Source of the DNA: Spirochaetae bacterium HGW-Spirochaetae-1
GTDB lineage: Bacteria; Spirochaetota; UBA4802; UBA5550
NCBI GenBank assembly: GCA_002839375.1
Contig: PGXY01000012.1
Coordinates: 47,078 to 111,077, forward strand
Direction: 5' to 3'
DNA: 64,000 bases
The translations under genes were made by a program, and so were the position numbers. This document shows positions 51,888 to 61,091 of this stretch, piece after piece (position 1 is the first letter of the stretch; every line of letters starts with the position of its first letter). The notes under the pieces were generated by a model, which was not told the origin of the DNA, searched no databases, and saw only the letters and a program-made list of their open reading frames with translations.

Positions 51888-52547
51888 ATGGGAAAGGAAG
51901 TTGATTTACTGGTTAACTACCCGAAGACGAAAAGAAACCTTGACGAAAGGGTCGAGGAAAAAACTGAAGAGGTGAGGGCTGTCGCCAGAAAATTTGGGAA
52001 AGAATTTTTTGATGGCGACAGAAAATATGGATATGGAGGATTTAATTACTTCTCCCGTTTCTGGCAGCCGGTGATTCCCACGTTCGAGGCTCATTTTAAC
52101 CTTACTTCTGCCAGTTCCGTGCTGGATGTCGGATGTGGAAAAGGATTTATGCTGCATGATCTGGCACAACTAATCCCGGGAATCACCGTGAAGGGTATCG
52201 ATATATCTGAATATGCCATTGAAAACACGATAGAGGACATGAAGCCGTATGTTCAGGTCGCCGACGCTAAGAAATTACCCTTCCCCGATAAATCATTCGA
52301 TGTGGTCATATCGATCAACACGGTGCATAACCTGGAAAGGGACGAATGCGGGAAAGCGCTTCAGGAGATTGAGAGGGTAAGCCGTGGAAAGAGCTTTATT
52401 ACGGTCGACGCTTACCGCACTGATGAGGAAAAGAAGCGCATGTATGCATGGAACCTGACTGCAAAAACAATTATGAGCGTGGACGAATGGATTTCTTTTT
52501 TCGGTGAAATCGGATATACCGGGGATTACTTCTGGTTCATCCCCTGA
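51888..52547 (+). CDS. SAM-dependent methyltransferase (class I)
   Basis: A 219-residue methyltransferase: VLDVGCGKGFMLHDLAQLIPG (SAM glycine loop), GIDISEYAIENT, ADAKKLPFPDKSFDVVISINTVHNL, and a C-terminal cap. It probably methylates a sugar or a polysaccharide end. AGGAGAGC precedes the ATG. The end meets the E1-alpha-like gene. Confidence 0.88.
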   Translation: MGKEVDLLVNYPKTKRNLDERVEEKTEEVRAVARKFGKEFFDGDRKYGYGGFNYFSRFWQPVIPTFEAHFNLTSASSVLDVGCGKGFMLHDLAQLIPGITVKGIDISEYAIENTIEDMKPYVQVADAKKLPFPDKSFDVVISINTVHNLERDECGKALQEIERVSRGKSFITVDAYRTDEEKKRMYAWNLTAKTIMSVDEWISFFGEIGYTGDYFWFIP

Positions 52548-52554
52548 TGGCATA

Positions 52555-53559
52555 ATGTATAAAGACGAACATATGAAAAAGCTAGATTCCGTTGATGTCT
52601 CCGTTGCTCGAAAACTTCTTGAAGTCATGATGCGTATCCGGAATGTCGAGGAAGCAATTTCATCGCACTATGCTGAATGGAAAATGCGGTGCCCCACCCA
52701 TTTGTGTACAGGGCAGGAAGCGGTGGCTGCAGGAGTTTGCATGTCCCTGAGAAAGAATGATTTTGCGGTGAGCACCCACAGAGCCCACGGGCATTACATT
52801 GCGAAAGGCGGGGATATAAACAGCCTCATTGCTGAAATTTACGGCAAAGCCACAGGCTGTTCCAGGGGCAAGGGTGGATCCATGCACCTGGTTGATCTCA
52901 ATGCGGGATTTATGGGAAGTACCGCTATTGTGGGCGGAACGATACCCATTGGTGTAGGACTGGGGCTCTCAATCAAGCTTAAAAAAACAGATCAGGTGAG
53001 TGTCGTTTTTTTCGGTGATGGAGCAGTCGAAGAAGGTGTTTTTTACGAATCGGTGAATTTTGCAGTCCTGAAAAAGCTACCCGTGCTGTTTATATGCGAG
53101 AATAATTTATATTCCGTTTACTCACCGCTCTCGGTACGCCAGCCCGGGGACAGGAATATTCATACAATGGTGGAGGCCATGGGGATTCATGCCGATTTCG
53201 GTGATGGCAACAACGTGTGGGAAGTATACACAAAAGCAGATTATAATATCAAAAAAATTCGTGAAGGCGATGGCCCGCGCTTCATTGAATTTGCCACTTA
53301 CCGGTGGCGAGAACATTGCGGACACCTATACGATAACGATCTTGGTTATCGAAGTGAAGAAGAATTTCTCTGCTGGAAAGAGAAAGATCCGATCGGAACA
53401 TATGTCAACCATTTGCTGGCACAGGATATAATCACAAGAGATACTATAAGCGAAATGGAAAGGAAAATATTATCGGACATAGAAGATGCCTTTAACTTCG
53501 CGGAATCATCATCTTTTCCGCCTCTGCATGACTTTACGACAGACTTATTTAAAGAATAG
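52555..53559 (+). CDS. ThDP-dependent dehydrogenase E1 alpha-like subunit
   Basis: A 334-residue alpha subunit of the pyruvate/2-oxoacid dehydrogenase E1 type: RNVEEAISSHYAEWKMRCPTHLCTGQEAVAAGV, THRAHGHYIAKGGD, GCSRGKGGSMHL, and the ThDP motif FFGDGAVEEGVFYESVNFA ... ICENN. No E2 or E3 gene is present, so it does not serve a lipoyl complex here. In polysaccharide clusters such pairs may carry an acyl or ketol unit to a sugar. The start has no clear ribosome site. The beta gene follows after 9 bases. Confidence 0.9.
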   Translation: MYKDEHMKKLDSVDVSVARKLLEVMMRIRNVEEAISSHYAEWKMRCPTHLCTGQEAVAAGVCMSLRKNDFAVSTHRAHGHYIAKGGDINSLIAEIYGKATGCSRGKGGSMHLVDLNAGFMGSTAIVGGTIPIGVGLGLSIKLKKTDQVSVVFFGDGAVEEGVFYESVNFAVLKKLPVLFICENNLYSVYSPLSVRQPGDRNIHTMVEAMGIHADFGDGNNVWEVYTKADYNIKKIREGDGPRFIEFATYRWREHCGHLYDNDLGYRSEEEFLCWKEKDPIGTYVNHLLAQDIITRDTISEMERKILSDIEDAFNFAESSSFPPLHDFTTDLFKE

Positions 53560-53568
53560 GGAGCAGTA

Positions 53569-54633
53569 ATGCCGCGTAACTCAACATATGCAAAAGCTAT
53601 CAACGAGGCTTTAGCCATAGCATTAGAAAGCGATCCGAATGTCATCTGCTATGGGCTTGGCGTTGACGACCCAAAGGGTGTGTTCGGGACTACGCTTGGT
53701 TTGAAGGAGCGTTTTGGAGGAGAGCGGGTATTTGATATGCCCACTTCGGAGAACGCCATGACGGGTATTGCTATCGGAGCCGCACTTAATGGCATCCGTC
53801 CTGTAATGACTCATCAACGTCTTGATTTTTTTCTGCTTGCTATGGACCAACTGGTGAACAATGCGGCTAAATGGCATTTCATGTTCGGCGGGAAGATGTC
53901 GGTTCCTATCACCATCAGGTTGATCCTTGGACGCGGCTGGGGACAGGGACCGACGCATTCCCAGAGCCTGCATTCTTGGTTTGCCCATGTGCCGGGACTC
54001 AAGGTCGTCATGCCAACAACCGCACATGATGCGAAGGGGATGCTTCTGTCGAGTATATTTGACAACAACCCCGTTCTGTTCCTTGAGCATCGGTGGTTGC
54101 ATAATATCGAAGGGGACGTGCCAGAAGATGATTACCGGATCCCCATCGGCAAGGCTGCTTTAATGAAAAAGGGAAAGGATCTCACCATAATTTCTATTTC
54201 TTACATGACCATAGAAGCACTGCATGTTACCGATCTGCTTGAAAAGAACGGGATTAACTGTGAACTGATCGACCTCAGGTCCGTGAGTCCTTTAGACTGG
54301 GAGGCTGTTTATTGTTCGGTAAAAAAGACGGGAAGGCTGATAGTACTGGATATTTCGTCTGCCATGGTTTCTGTCGCAGGTGAAATCGTAGCGAGGGTGA
54401 GCATGGATCTTTTTGAATACCTGAAATGCGCTCCAGCCAGGCTGGCGCTGCCGGATTATCCGTCGCCGACAAGCTATGGATTATCCAAAACCTATTATAA
54501 GCGAGCGGAAGATATTGTCTCCGAAATCGGAAAGATGATGGGAAAAGATTTATCAAAACTCGAAGAGGAAATCGTAAATAGCAGGAAAACGCCACATGAT
54601 TCCCCGGGCGACTGGTTCAAGGGGCCGTTTTGA
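53569..54633 (+). CDS. ThDP-dependent dehydrogenase E1 beta-like subunit
   Basis: A 354-residue beta subunit: TYAKAINEALAIALESDPNVICYGLG, RFGGERVFDMPTSENAMTGIAIGAALNGIRPV, GWGQGPTHSQSLHSWFAHVPGLKVVMPTTAHDAKGML, and a C-terminal transketolase-like domain (DLTIISISYMTIEALH). It pairs with the gene just upstream to form an alpha2beta2 enzyme. The region downstream changes to a much lower GC content, so this is the last gene with the base composition of the first half of the cluster. Confidence 0.9.
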   Translation: MPRNSTYAKAINEALAIALESDPNVICYGLGVDDPKGVFGTTLGLKERFGGERVFDMPTSENAMTGIAIGAALNGIRPVMTHQRLDFFLLAMDQLVNNAAKWHFMFGGKMSVPITIRLILGRGWGQGPTHSQSLHSWFAHVPGLKVVMPTTAHDAKGMLLSSIFDNNPVLFLEHRWLHNIEGDVPEDDYRIPIGKAALMKKGKDLTIISISYMTIEALHVTDLLEKNGINCELIDLRSVSPLDWEAVYCSVKKTGRLIVLDISSAMVSVAGEIVARVSMDLFEYLKCAPARLALPDYPSPTSYGLSKTYYKRAEDIVSEIGKMMGKDLSKLEEEIVNSRKTPHDSPGDWFKGPF

Positions 54634-54662
54634 TGAAAAGTACTTTGTAAGGAGGATCTTTA

Positions 54663-55388
54663 ATGGAAATACATGATGCTATTTTGAATAGTCCATTAGA
54701 ATGTTATAATAAATACGGTTTTGCTTTAATTGAAGCTTATAACATCATTGATAATTCTATTATAGAAAAGTATGCAATAGATTGGTTGAATAAAATTTTA
54801 AACCCATGGCTAAATAATAGGGAAAAGGAGTTTTCTCTCGAAAACTATCATAAATGGTGGAATTTATTAAATGTAGACCATAATAATCTATTTCGTGCTG
54901 CCAACAGACATATTAATCCTCCAGAAAATATTAAAAAAAAAATAATCAATAAACAGATTGATAATTTTTTAAAACAGATAGGAATTAAAAAATTTAAAAT
55001 TTGGGATGAAGGATTAGGTTGGCTAGCCTTCAGATTTATACGACCTGGTGTGGGAGATGGATACCCTTTCAGCAGAAAAGAATGGGGGCCAGCTAAAAAT
55101 GTTATTTCTGCATGGATACCAATAATTGGTCGAAGTGAATCGGAAACATTGAAGTTTATTCCTGGATCACATGTTTGTGAATATGAGAGATATCTTCCTA
55201 ATGATAGTAAATTTAGAAGTGATGAATTTCGATTGGTCAATACACCTTTAGAGGCTGAATGTTTTAGACCAAACTTAAGGATAGGACAAATAATATTATA
55301 CCATCCTAGATTAATACACACTGAAAATGTAGAAAATAGTAATATAACACGTCTAAACTTAGAATTCCGAATAATACCCGAATTATGA
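54663..55388 (+). CDS. Phytanoyl-CoA dioxygenase-like protein lacking the HxD motif
   Basis: A 241-residue protein of the PhyH/2-oxoglutarate-dioxygenase type, found in other surface-sugar clusters. The distal part LYHPRLIHTENVENSNITRLNLEFRI has a His (219) and Arg (230) at the right spacing. Where the HxD metal motif is expected, however, the sequence is GYPFSRKEWG (Ser137-Arg-Lys139). Iron binding by the usual facial triad looks impossible, so the protein may work without iron or have lost catalysis, unless this is a family variant. It has an AAGGAGG site. Base composition is AT-rich compared with genes before it. Confidence 0.78.
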   Translation: MEIHDAILNSPLECYNKYGFALIEAYNIIDNSIIEKYAIDWLNKILNPWLNNREKEFSLENYHKWWNLLNVDHNNLFRAANRHINPPENIKKKIINKQIDNFLKQIGIKKFKIWDEGLGWLAFRFIRPGVGDGYPFSRKEWGPAKNVISAWIPIIGRSESETLKFIPGSHVCEYERYLPNDSKFRSDEFRLVNTPLEAECFRPNLRIGQIILYHPRLIHTENVENSNITRLNLEFRIIPEL

Positions 55389-56392
55389 TTAAAAGAAGAA
55401 TAGGTACATCATCATTATACTCATCTGTTTTAGGTCTTGGCAGTCTGCACTTTGGTGTTTATTGTGATCAGAAATTAACTAATGACATTGTTAGTTTTGC
55501 ATTGGATTGTGGAATCAATTTTATTGACACTGCCCCAATGTATGGAAATGGAAAGTCTGAGCAATATCTCCATAATGCATTAAAAGGTATAAAACGGGAA
55601 CAAATAATTATATCGACTAAAGTTGGCTTAGAACCTGAGATCAATTCTGATGGTTCATTTAGTGTCCGTGAAATAAAATTAATAAAAAATAATATAGTAA
55701 CAAGTGTCGAACAAAGTTTAAGAAATCTTGGTACAGACTATATAGACTTATTGCAACTTCATGCTTTTGATCATACAACATCATTTGATGAGACACTGGA
55801 TGTTTTATATGATCTTGTACAAAATGGGAAAATTCGTTATATAGGTTGTTCAAATTATAATCCAGATGAGTTTATTTTAGCGGCAAAGACGGCAGAAAGG
55901 AAAGCTTTTAGTAATATTGTTTCTGCTCAATGTCATTTTAACATTATTGAGCGTAGAGCACGAGCAGAATTATTTCCAATATGCAAAGATTACAATACAA
56001 GTATAATATGTAACAGGTCCCTAGCAAGAGGAATTTTAACCGGTAAGTATAAATATGGACAACCATTACCCCATGGTTGTCGTGCTGAAACCAGTTATAG
56101 AGTTAGGAAATGGCTATTAGAAGATACTTTATTGTTAGTAAATGAGCTTGCAACGTATGCCGAGCGCTTCGGCAGGTCTATTACAGAATTATCATTAGCA
56201 TGGACACTTATAGCACCAGAAATTTCAACAATCCTGGTAGGTGTTCGTAATATAGACCAATTAAAACAATGTATTTCATCAGTTGATTTTTCTCTTGAAG
56301 ACAAACATCTATTGGAAATAGATTCCATCATTGAAAGGATGAATTTAACCAATCGAGTAAATTTATTACCAGAGGTTTATTTTGAAAAGTAA
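55385..56392 (+). CDS. Aldo/keto reductase
   Basis: A 335-residue aldo/keto reductase with the tetrad residues visible: DTAPMYGNGKSEQYL (Asp and Tyr), ISTKVGL (Lys) and LLQLHAFD (His). The NADPH end ILVGVRNIDQLKQCISS is also normal. It overlaps the previous gene by four bases. It likely reduces a keto-sugar intermediate in the cluster. Codon use is AT-rich, as in all genes from 54.66 kb on. Confidence 0.92.
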   Translation: MIKRRIGTSSLYSSVLGLGSLHFGVYCDQKLTNDIVSFALDCGINFIDTAPMYGNGKSEQYLHNALKGIKREQIIISTKVGLEPEINSDGSFSVREIKLIKNNIVTSVEQSLRNLGTDYIDLLQLHAFDHTTSFDETLDVLYDLVQNGKIRYIGCSNYNPDEFILAAKTAERKAFSNIVSAQCHFNIIERRARAELFPICKDYNTSIICNRSLARGILTGKYKYGQPLPHGCRAETSYRVRKWLLEDTLLLVNELATYAERFGRSITELSLAWTLIAPEISTILVGVRNIDQLKQCISSVDFSLEDKHLLEIDSIIERMNLTNRVNLLPEVYFEK

Positions 56393-57194
56393 AAATGATA
56401 AAATGAATTGTAAAATTGCTATAATTACAGGCGGTGCCCATGGAATTGGGAAGGCGATTGCTAAGTCTTTATCTGCAAGCAATTATATTGTGATTATAGC
56501 TGATATAGATAATGATAAAGGAATTAAGGTTGTAGATGAAGTAAATAGTGCTGGAGGGAATGCATTATTTATAAAAACAGATTTATGCAGTGAAAACGAT
56601 ATTTTAAACTTAGTTAATATTACGATTGAAACATTTGGAGGGTTGGATATTGTAATAAATAGTGCACGGCCTCTACTGAAAATTGTTCCTTTTATTGAAA
56701 GCTTTGATGAGTGGGATTATGCTATAAATGTATTATTAAAAGCACCAGCATTATTGGCTAAGTATAGTTACAATCATTTAAAAAAATCTAGTAATGGTTG
56801 TATAATAAATATAGGTTCGACTAATGAAAATTATATATCCCATCAACCTGTATCATATCACGTTGCTAAGGCTGGACTTGTTCATCTAACTCATTATCTT
56901 GCTCGTGAATTTGGTGTGAATAATATACGAGTTAACACAATAAGTCCTGGTCTAGTTGATATCCACGAAGATGGGCGGCCATTAACAGGTAAGCCAATGA
57001 ATAAAGAAATTGTTGATATTACCGTCCCATTAAAAAGGGCAGCATCTCCGCAAGAAATTGCTTATTTAGTATTGTTTTTATGTTCTAAAGAGGCATCATA
57101 TATTACAGGTCAAACTATTACAATAGATGGTGGAATCACATTAAACGATCATTTTCATATTGCTCGGCAAGTCTTTACTGCAAAGAATCAATGA
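56382..57194 (+). CDS. SDR-family oxidoreductase
   Basis: A 270-residue short-chain dehydrogenase with TGGAHGIGKAIAKSL, a slightly changed NSARP in place of NNAG, NIGSTNEN, and the Tyr-x3-Lys YHVAK. The C-terminus RAASPQEIAYLVLFLCSKEASYITGQTITIDGG is that of FabG-type enzymes. The TTG at 56382 has AGAGG six bases upstream and overlaps the aldo/keto reductase stop; an ATG at 56403 lacks a ribosome site. An IS-end-like sequence follows right after the stop. Confidence 0.9.
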   Translation: MKSKNDKMNCKIAIITGGAHGIGKAIAKSLSASNYIVIIADIDNDKGIKVVDEVNSAGGNALFIKTDLCSENDILNLVNITIETFGGLDIVINSARPLLKIVPFIESFDEWDYAINVLLKAPALLAKYSYNHLKKSSNGCIINIGSTNENYISHQPVSYHVAKAGLVHLTHYLAREFGVNNIRVNTISPGLVDIHEDGRPLTGKPMNKEIVDITVPLKRAASPQEIAYLVLFLCSKEASYITGQTITIDGGITLNDHFHIARQVFTAKNQ

Positions 57195-57202
57195 TAATAC
57201 GA

Positions 57203-57245
57203 CTTGGATTCTAGTAACGAGCGCAACCCTTTTTCCCTAAAGAAC
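57203..57245. repeat. Isolated IS-end-like sequence, copy 1
   Basis: CTTGGATTCTAGTAACGAGCGCAACCCTTT and what follows up to TAAAGAA matches 63922-63962 with only a few changes. It resembles the outer end of an insertion sequence. No transposase frame is next to it. The 228-base gap 57195-57422 otherwise contains one doubtful 31-codon frame (57277-57372). Confidence 0.55.
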
Positions 57246-57431
57246 CTCAAATATCGAGAGGAAAATATTTAGCATCATGATAAAGAGATCATTCGTAGAT
57301 CAAATTATTGAAATGGACAGGAGAGATATCTCCAAACAAGATATATATGAAATGCTTAATCTCGTGGCATAGGTGTGCCCCCAAAATGCTAAGTCGAGTC
57401 ATTAATTTAGAGTTCATGGAAGGTGTATTGT

Positions 57432-58505
57432 ATGAATAGTATCCCTTGGTGGTATACAGAAATAGGTGATAATGAAAAGAATTATATGCTAACAGCATTT
57501 AACAATAAATGCTTTAGTATGGGTCCGTATACACAAGAATTTGAGGAAAGAATTTCAGAATTGATGAATGTCCCATATGTTACCTTAACAAATAGTGGAA
57601 CATCGGCTTTAATAATATCTCTATTATCAATTGGCATTAAGCCAGGCGACGAAGTAATTTTACCTGCATTGACTTGGATAGCCACAGCACAGGCTGCTGC
57701 TCTATTGGGTGCTCATGTCGTTTTAGTTGATTGTTTGCCAAGGCTGCCAATTATTGATATTGAAGGTGTTGCTAGGAAAATAACAAAAAAAACAAAAGCG
57801 ATAATTCCTGTTAATTTAAATGGGCGGGCCTGTGATATAAAAAGATTAAAGAATATTGCGAAAGAAAATAATATTTATATTATTGAAGATGTATGTAAAG
57901 GAATGTTTTCTCAGAATAATAATTGTTATCTTGGTACTATTGGCGATATAGGTTGTTTTTCCATGGGCATGATTTCGTTATTATCAATTGGTTATGGTGG
58001 TTTCTTAGTAACGAAAAATATTGATTTACATAATAAAATAAGATTGATTCGCGATCATGGTGTTGTAAGAAATCCTGAAGAATATAAATATCTCGGGGCA
58101 AATTATAAGGTTAGCGATTTATTAGCATCTATAGGATTGGGGCAGTTAGATAAACTTCAGGAAAAGATTAAGAGAGTATGTGATATATACAAAATTTATA
58201 ATGAGGCTTTATCAGAAAATAGTAAATGTAATTTGCTCCCTGTTGACATATTATCTGGAGAAGTTCCATTATATGTAGAGGCGTATTCTGAACAGAGAGA
58301 GGATCTCATTAATTATTTAAATGTGAATAATATTGGTACTTCGAGATTTCATTTACCGCTACATTCTGCTCGGTATCTTGATAGTCCTGATAATTTTCCT
58401 TGTGCAAATGAGCTATCGAAGAATGCTTTTATACTACCATCTGGTCCATCACAGTCTCTAGATAATGTTTATAAATGTGCTGAATTAATAAATCATTGGA
58501 AATAG
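57432..58505 (+). CDS. DegT/DnrJ/EryC1-family protein without the PLP-binding lysine
   Basis: A 357-residue protein of sugar aminotransferase type: TLTNSGTSALIISLLSIGIKPGDEVILPALTW, KAIIPVNLNGRACDIKRLK, and YIIEDVCKGMFSQNNNCYLGTIGDIGCFSM. In the family the PLP lysine follows as FSF-x-P-x-K (or FSMGMAKL). Here it reads FSMGMISLLSIGYGG, so Ser182 takes the place of the Lys, and the EGG/QGG Glu or Gln is Tyr188. Without the Schiff-base Lys it cannot be a normal transaminase; it may be a dehydratase-like, non-catalytic or structural relative. ATG at 57432 has GGAAGG upstream. Confidence 0.85.
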   Translation: MNSIPWWYTEIGDNEKNYMLTAFNNKCFSMGPYTQEFEERISELMNVPYVTLTNSGTSALIISLLSIGIKPGDEVILPALTWIATAQAAALLGAHVVLVDCLPRLPIIDIEGVARKITKKTKAIIPVNLNGRACDIKRLKNIAKENNIYIIEDVCKGMFSQNNNCYLGTIGDIGCFSMGMISLLSIGYGGFLVTKNIDLHNKIRLIRDHGVVRNPEEYKYLGANYKVSDLLASIGLGQLDKLQEKIKRVCDIYKIYNEALSENSKCNLLPVDILSGEVPLYVEAYSEQREDLINYLNVNNIGTSRFHLPLHSARYLDSPDNFPCANELSKNAFILPSGPSQSLDNVYKCAELINHWK

Positions 58506-58536
58506 AAAATACTTAAAAAAATGGTTAAAGGAATCT

Positions 58537-60237
58537 ATGGATATGACAAAATTGAATATAATTATCATATCTGCATCTAGCGATATCGGGCTAGCAATAT
58601 GCAGAAAGTGGGTTCAATACGGATGGAATATATTTGGTACTTATCGGACAATGACCGAGGAAGTGAAATCAGTTGAAAACAGTAATGTGAAACTGGTACC
58701 TTGTGATCTTAATAGTATTGATTCTATTGATAAGGCTTGCTCGGATTTAATAAAACTGTGTCATGAATGGGATGCATTAATTCTGTGCCCAGGAACTCAG
58801 GAACCGATCGGTCCTATTATCGATACTGAATTCAATGATTGGGAAAAATCGATAAGAATAAATTTTATAAATCAGATAAGGATTGTTCATCGCTTGCTTC
58901 CATATAAAAAACATTATAGTGGTCTTGGACCATGTGTTTTATTTTTTGCGGGTGGAGGAACCAATAACGCTACTGTGAATTACTCTGCATATACAATTTC
59001 TAAGATTGCTCTTATTAAAATGTGTGAACTGTTGGACGAAGAGATTCAAAATACGCGTTTTACAATTATCGGTCCAGGATGGGTTAAAACAAAAATACAT
59101 GATGCAACTATGAATGCCAAGGAAAAGGCCGGTGATAATTTTAATAAGACGCGTCAAAAGCTTAAAAGTGACGAATGCACTCCCATGGAAGATGTAATAA
59201 ATTGCTGTGAATGGATATTGCAATCCTCTCGTGAGGTGGTAAGTGGTAGAAATTTCAGTGTCGTATTTGATATGTGGGGTGATGAACGGCTATCGCGGAT
59301 GCTACTTAAAGATAAAAATATGTACAAACTACGAAGAAAAGGAAATGGCATGCTGGTAAAAAACATGGTTCAAGAACCTAAAAAATCAGAGATACTTGAT
59401 AGTCTCATTTTATCCCTTCCTGAGTTAACCGACAGCCACGCACCTGGAACACAATTTTACAACTTCATGAAAAAAACCCTTCGTAAGGAGATTGAGCTTT
59501 TATTTAATGGAAATGAAGATGGAGCAATAGAGATTGCATCTTTTGGGAAAATAAATTTTCCATATTTTTCCATGGGAAATATTGATTCACTTAATCTTTT
59601 CGATCTTGATGAAATAATGATATTCACATATTATTGGGCTAACCGACATCGGTATAAAAAAGTAATAGATATCGGCGCCAATATAGGTCTTCATTCGATA
59701 ATGCTGAGTAAATGTGGATATAATGTTACGTCTTATGAACCTGACCCGGTACATTTTCAAATGCTGAATAGAAATCTTATGAGCAATAATATTCATACAG
59801 TAAAAACAGTTAATATGGCTGTCTCGAGTAAATCAGGAGAAATGGAGTTTGTGCGCATTAAGGGCAACACTACAGGTAGTCATCTTGCCGGATCGAAGCC
59901 AAATCCATATGGAGATCTCGATAGATTTAATGTTAAAATTATTGATTTTAATTTTCTGCTTGACGGAGTTGATTTTATTAAAATGGATGTGGAAGGTCAT
60001 GAAAAAGAAATTATAATCAATACTTCAAAATCTATTTGGGAAAGATTAGATGCATTTATTGAAATTGAAAACAAAGATAATGCGGAAGCTATCTATGAAC
60101 ATTTTAAAGAATTGGGAATAAATTTATTCAGTCAGAAAATTAATTGGGCACAAGTCGGAAGTGTTGATGATATGCCAATTAATTATAAAGAGGGAACCTT
60201 GTTCGTCAGTAACAAAAAGAAAATGGTCTGGAATTAA
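58537..60237 (+). CDS. Fusion of an SDR domain and an FkbM-type methyltransferase
   Basis: A 566-residue two-domain protein. Residues 1-270 are a short-chain dehydrogenase with a changed glycine loop (IISASSDIGLAI), FFAGGGTNN, and the Tyr-x3-Lys YTISK. Residues about 365-560 are an FkbM methyltransferase: VIDIGANIGLHSIMLSKCGYNV, YEPDP, and FIKMDVEGHEKEII. A linker (about 275-360) joins the two. The fusion could reduce a keto-sugar and O-methylate the new hydroxyl. There is no stop or frame break between domains. AAAGGAA precedes the ATG. Confidence 0.92.
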   Translation: MDMTKLNIIIISASSDIGLAICRKWVQYGWNIFGTYRTMTEEVKSVENSNVKLVPCDLNSIDSIDKACSDLIKLCHEWDALILCPGTQEPIGPIIDTEFNDWEKSIRINFINQIRIVHRLLPYKKHYSGLGPCVLFFAGGGTNNATVNYSAYTISKIALIKMCELLDEEIQNTRFTIIGPGWVKTKIHDATMNAKEKAGDNFNKTRQKLKSDECTPMEDVINCCEWILQSSREVVSGRNFSVVFDMWGDERLSRMLLKDKNMYKLRRKGNGMLVKNMVQEPKKSEILDSLILSLPELTDSHAPGTQFYNFMKKTLRKEIELLFNGNEDGAIEIASFGKINFPYFSMGNIDSLNLFDLDEIMIFTYYWANRHRYKKVIDIGANIGLHSIMLSKCGYNVTSYEPDPVHFQMLNRNLMSNNIHTVKTVNMAVSSKSGEMEFVRIKGNTTGSHLAGSKPNPYGDLDRFNVKIIDFNFLLDGVDFIKMDVEGHEKEIIINTSKSIWERLDAFIEIENKDNAEAIYEHFKELGINLFSQKINWAQVGSVDDMPINYKEGTLFVSNKKKMVWN

Positions 60238-60308
60238 AACGTTAGATGAAAAACAATGCATAATTAAACTTGCTATAATGATCAAAACAATATCAAACGG
60301 ACAGAAAT

Positions 60309-61091
60309 ATGGGAATGAATAATGATTTAAGAAAGAAAATAGTAAGAATGGTAACTTCAGCCGGGGAAGGACATATCCCTAGCTCCTTTTCTATTGTTGA
60401 TATCATTGATACTATATATGGAGGTTTTCTTAATTTCGATCCAAGAAATGTTGAATGGGAAGATAGAGATTATTTCATTCTCAGCAAAGGGCACGGAGCT
60501 GCTGCCCTTTACATTGTATTAGAAAAATATCAGGTTTTGTCAGAATCTGATATTGCAAGTTATGGGAAATATAACTCGATTCTTGGGGGACACCCAGACC
60601 GGACAAAAGTCCCTGGAGCAGAGGCCTCTACAGGATCATTGGGCCACGGCTTACCATTTGCAATTGGCATCGCCTTGGGTTTGAAAATACAGAAAAAGAA
60701 TAATAAGGTTATTGTCCTTATCGGTGATGGTGAATGCCATGAGGGAACAATATGGGAATCAGCTCTTGTTGCTCAAAATTTAAAATTAAACAATCTTTGC
60801 TGTATCGTTGATTTCAACGGCTCTGCTGCTCAAATCCTCCCCCATCCAAACATGGTAAAACAATGGCAAGCTTTTGGTTGGGATACTAGAGAGATCGATG
60901 GTCACAATAAAAAGGAAATTGAATCAGTCCTTTCAGAATTTTACACTAAAACTTCTGATAAACCGTTTGTTATCGTCGCGAACACAATCAAGGGGAAAGG
61001 GGTAAGTTTTATGGAAGTTCATGGCCCTTGGCATCATAAAATACCGAATAGCGAAGAGTTCGAGGAGATCATGATGGAGCTTGACAAATGA
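60309..61091 (+). CDS. Transketolase N-terminal subunit
   Basis: A 260-residue protein equal to the N-terminal (ThDP-binding) third of transketolase: GHIPSSFSIVDIIDTIYGGFLNFDP, ILSKGHGAAALYIVLEKY, STGSLGHGLPFAIGIALG, and GDGECHEGTIWESALVAQNL. It needs the next gene to form an active split transketolase. Placed within a sugar cluster it likely builds a branched or longer sugar rather than serving the pentose phosphate path. The genes overlap by four bases. Confidence 0.92.
   Translation: MGMNNDLRKKIVRMVTSAGEGHIPSSFSIVDIIDTIYGGFLNFDPRNVEWEDRDYFILSKGHGAAALYIVLEKYQVLSESDIASYGKYNSILGGHPDRTKVPGAEASTGSLGHGLPFAIGIALGLKIQKKNNKVIVLIGDGECHEGTIWESALVAQNLKLNNLCCIVDFNGSAAQILPHPNMVKQWQAFGWDTREIDGHNKKEIESVLSEFYTKTSDKPFVIVANTIKGKGVSFMEVHGPWHHKIPNSEEFEEIMMELDK

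Noticed and set aside
57277..57372. A 31-codon frame after the IS-end-like sequence, with a weak AGAGG site
   Set aside because: Too short, no family and no context that supports it; could be a gene remnant.
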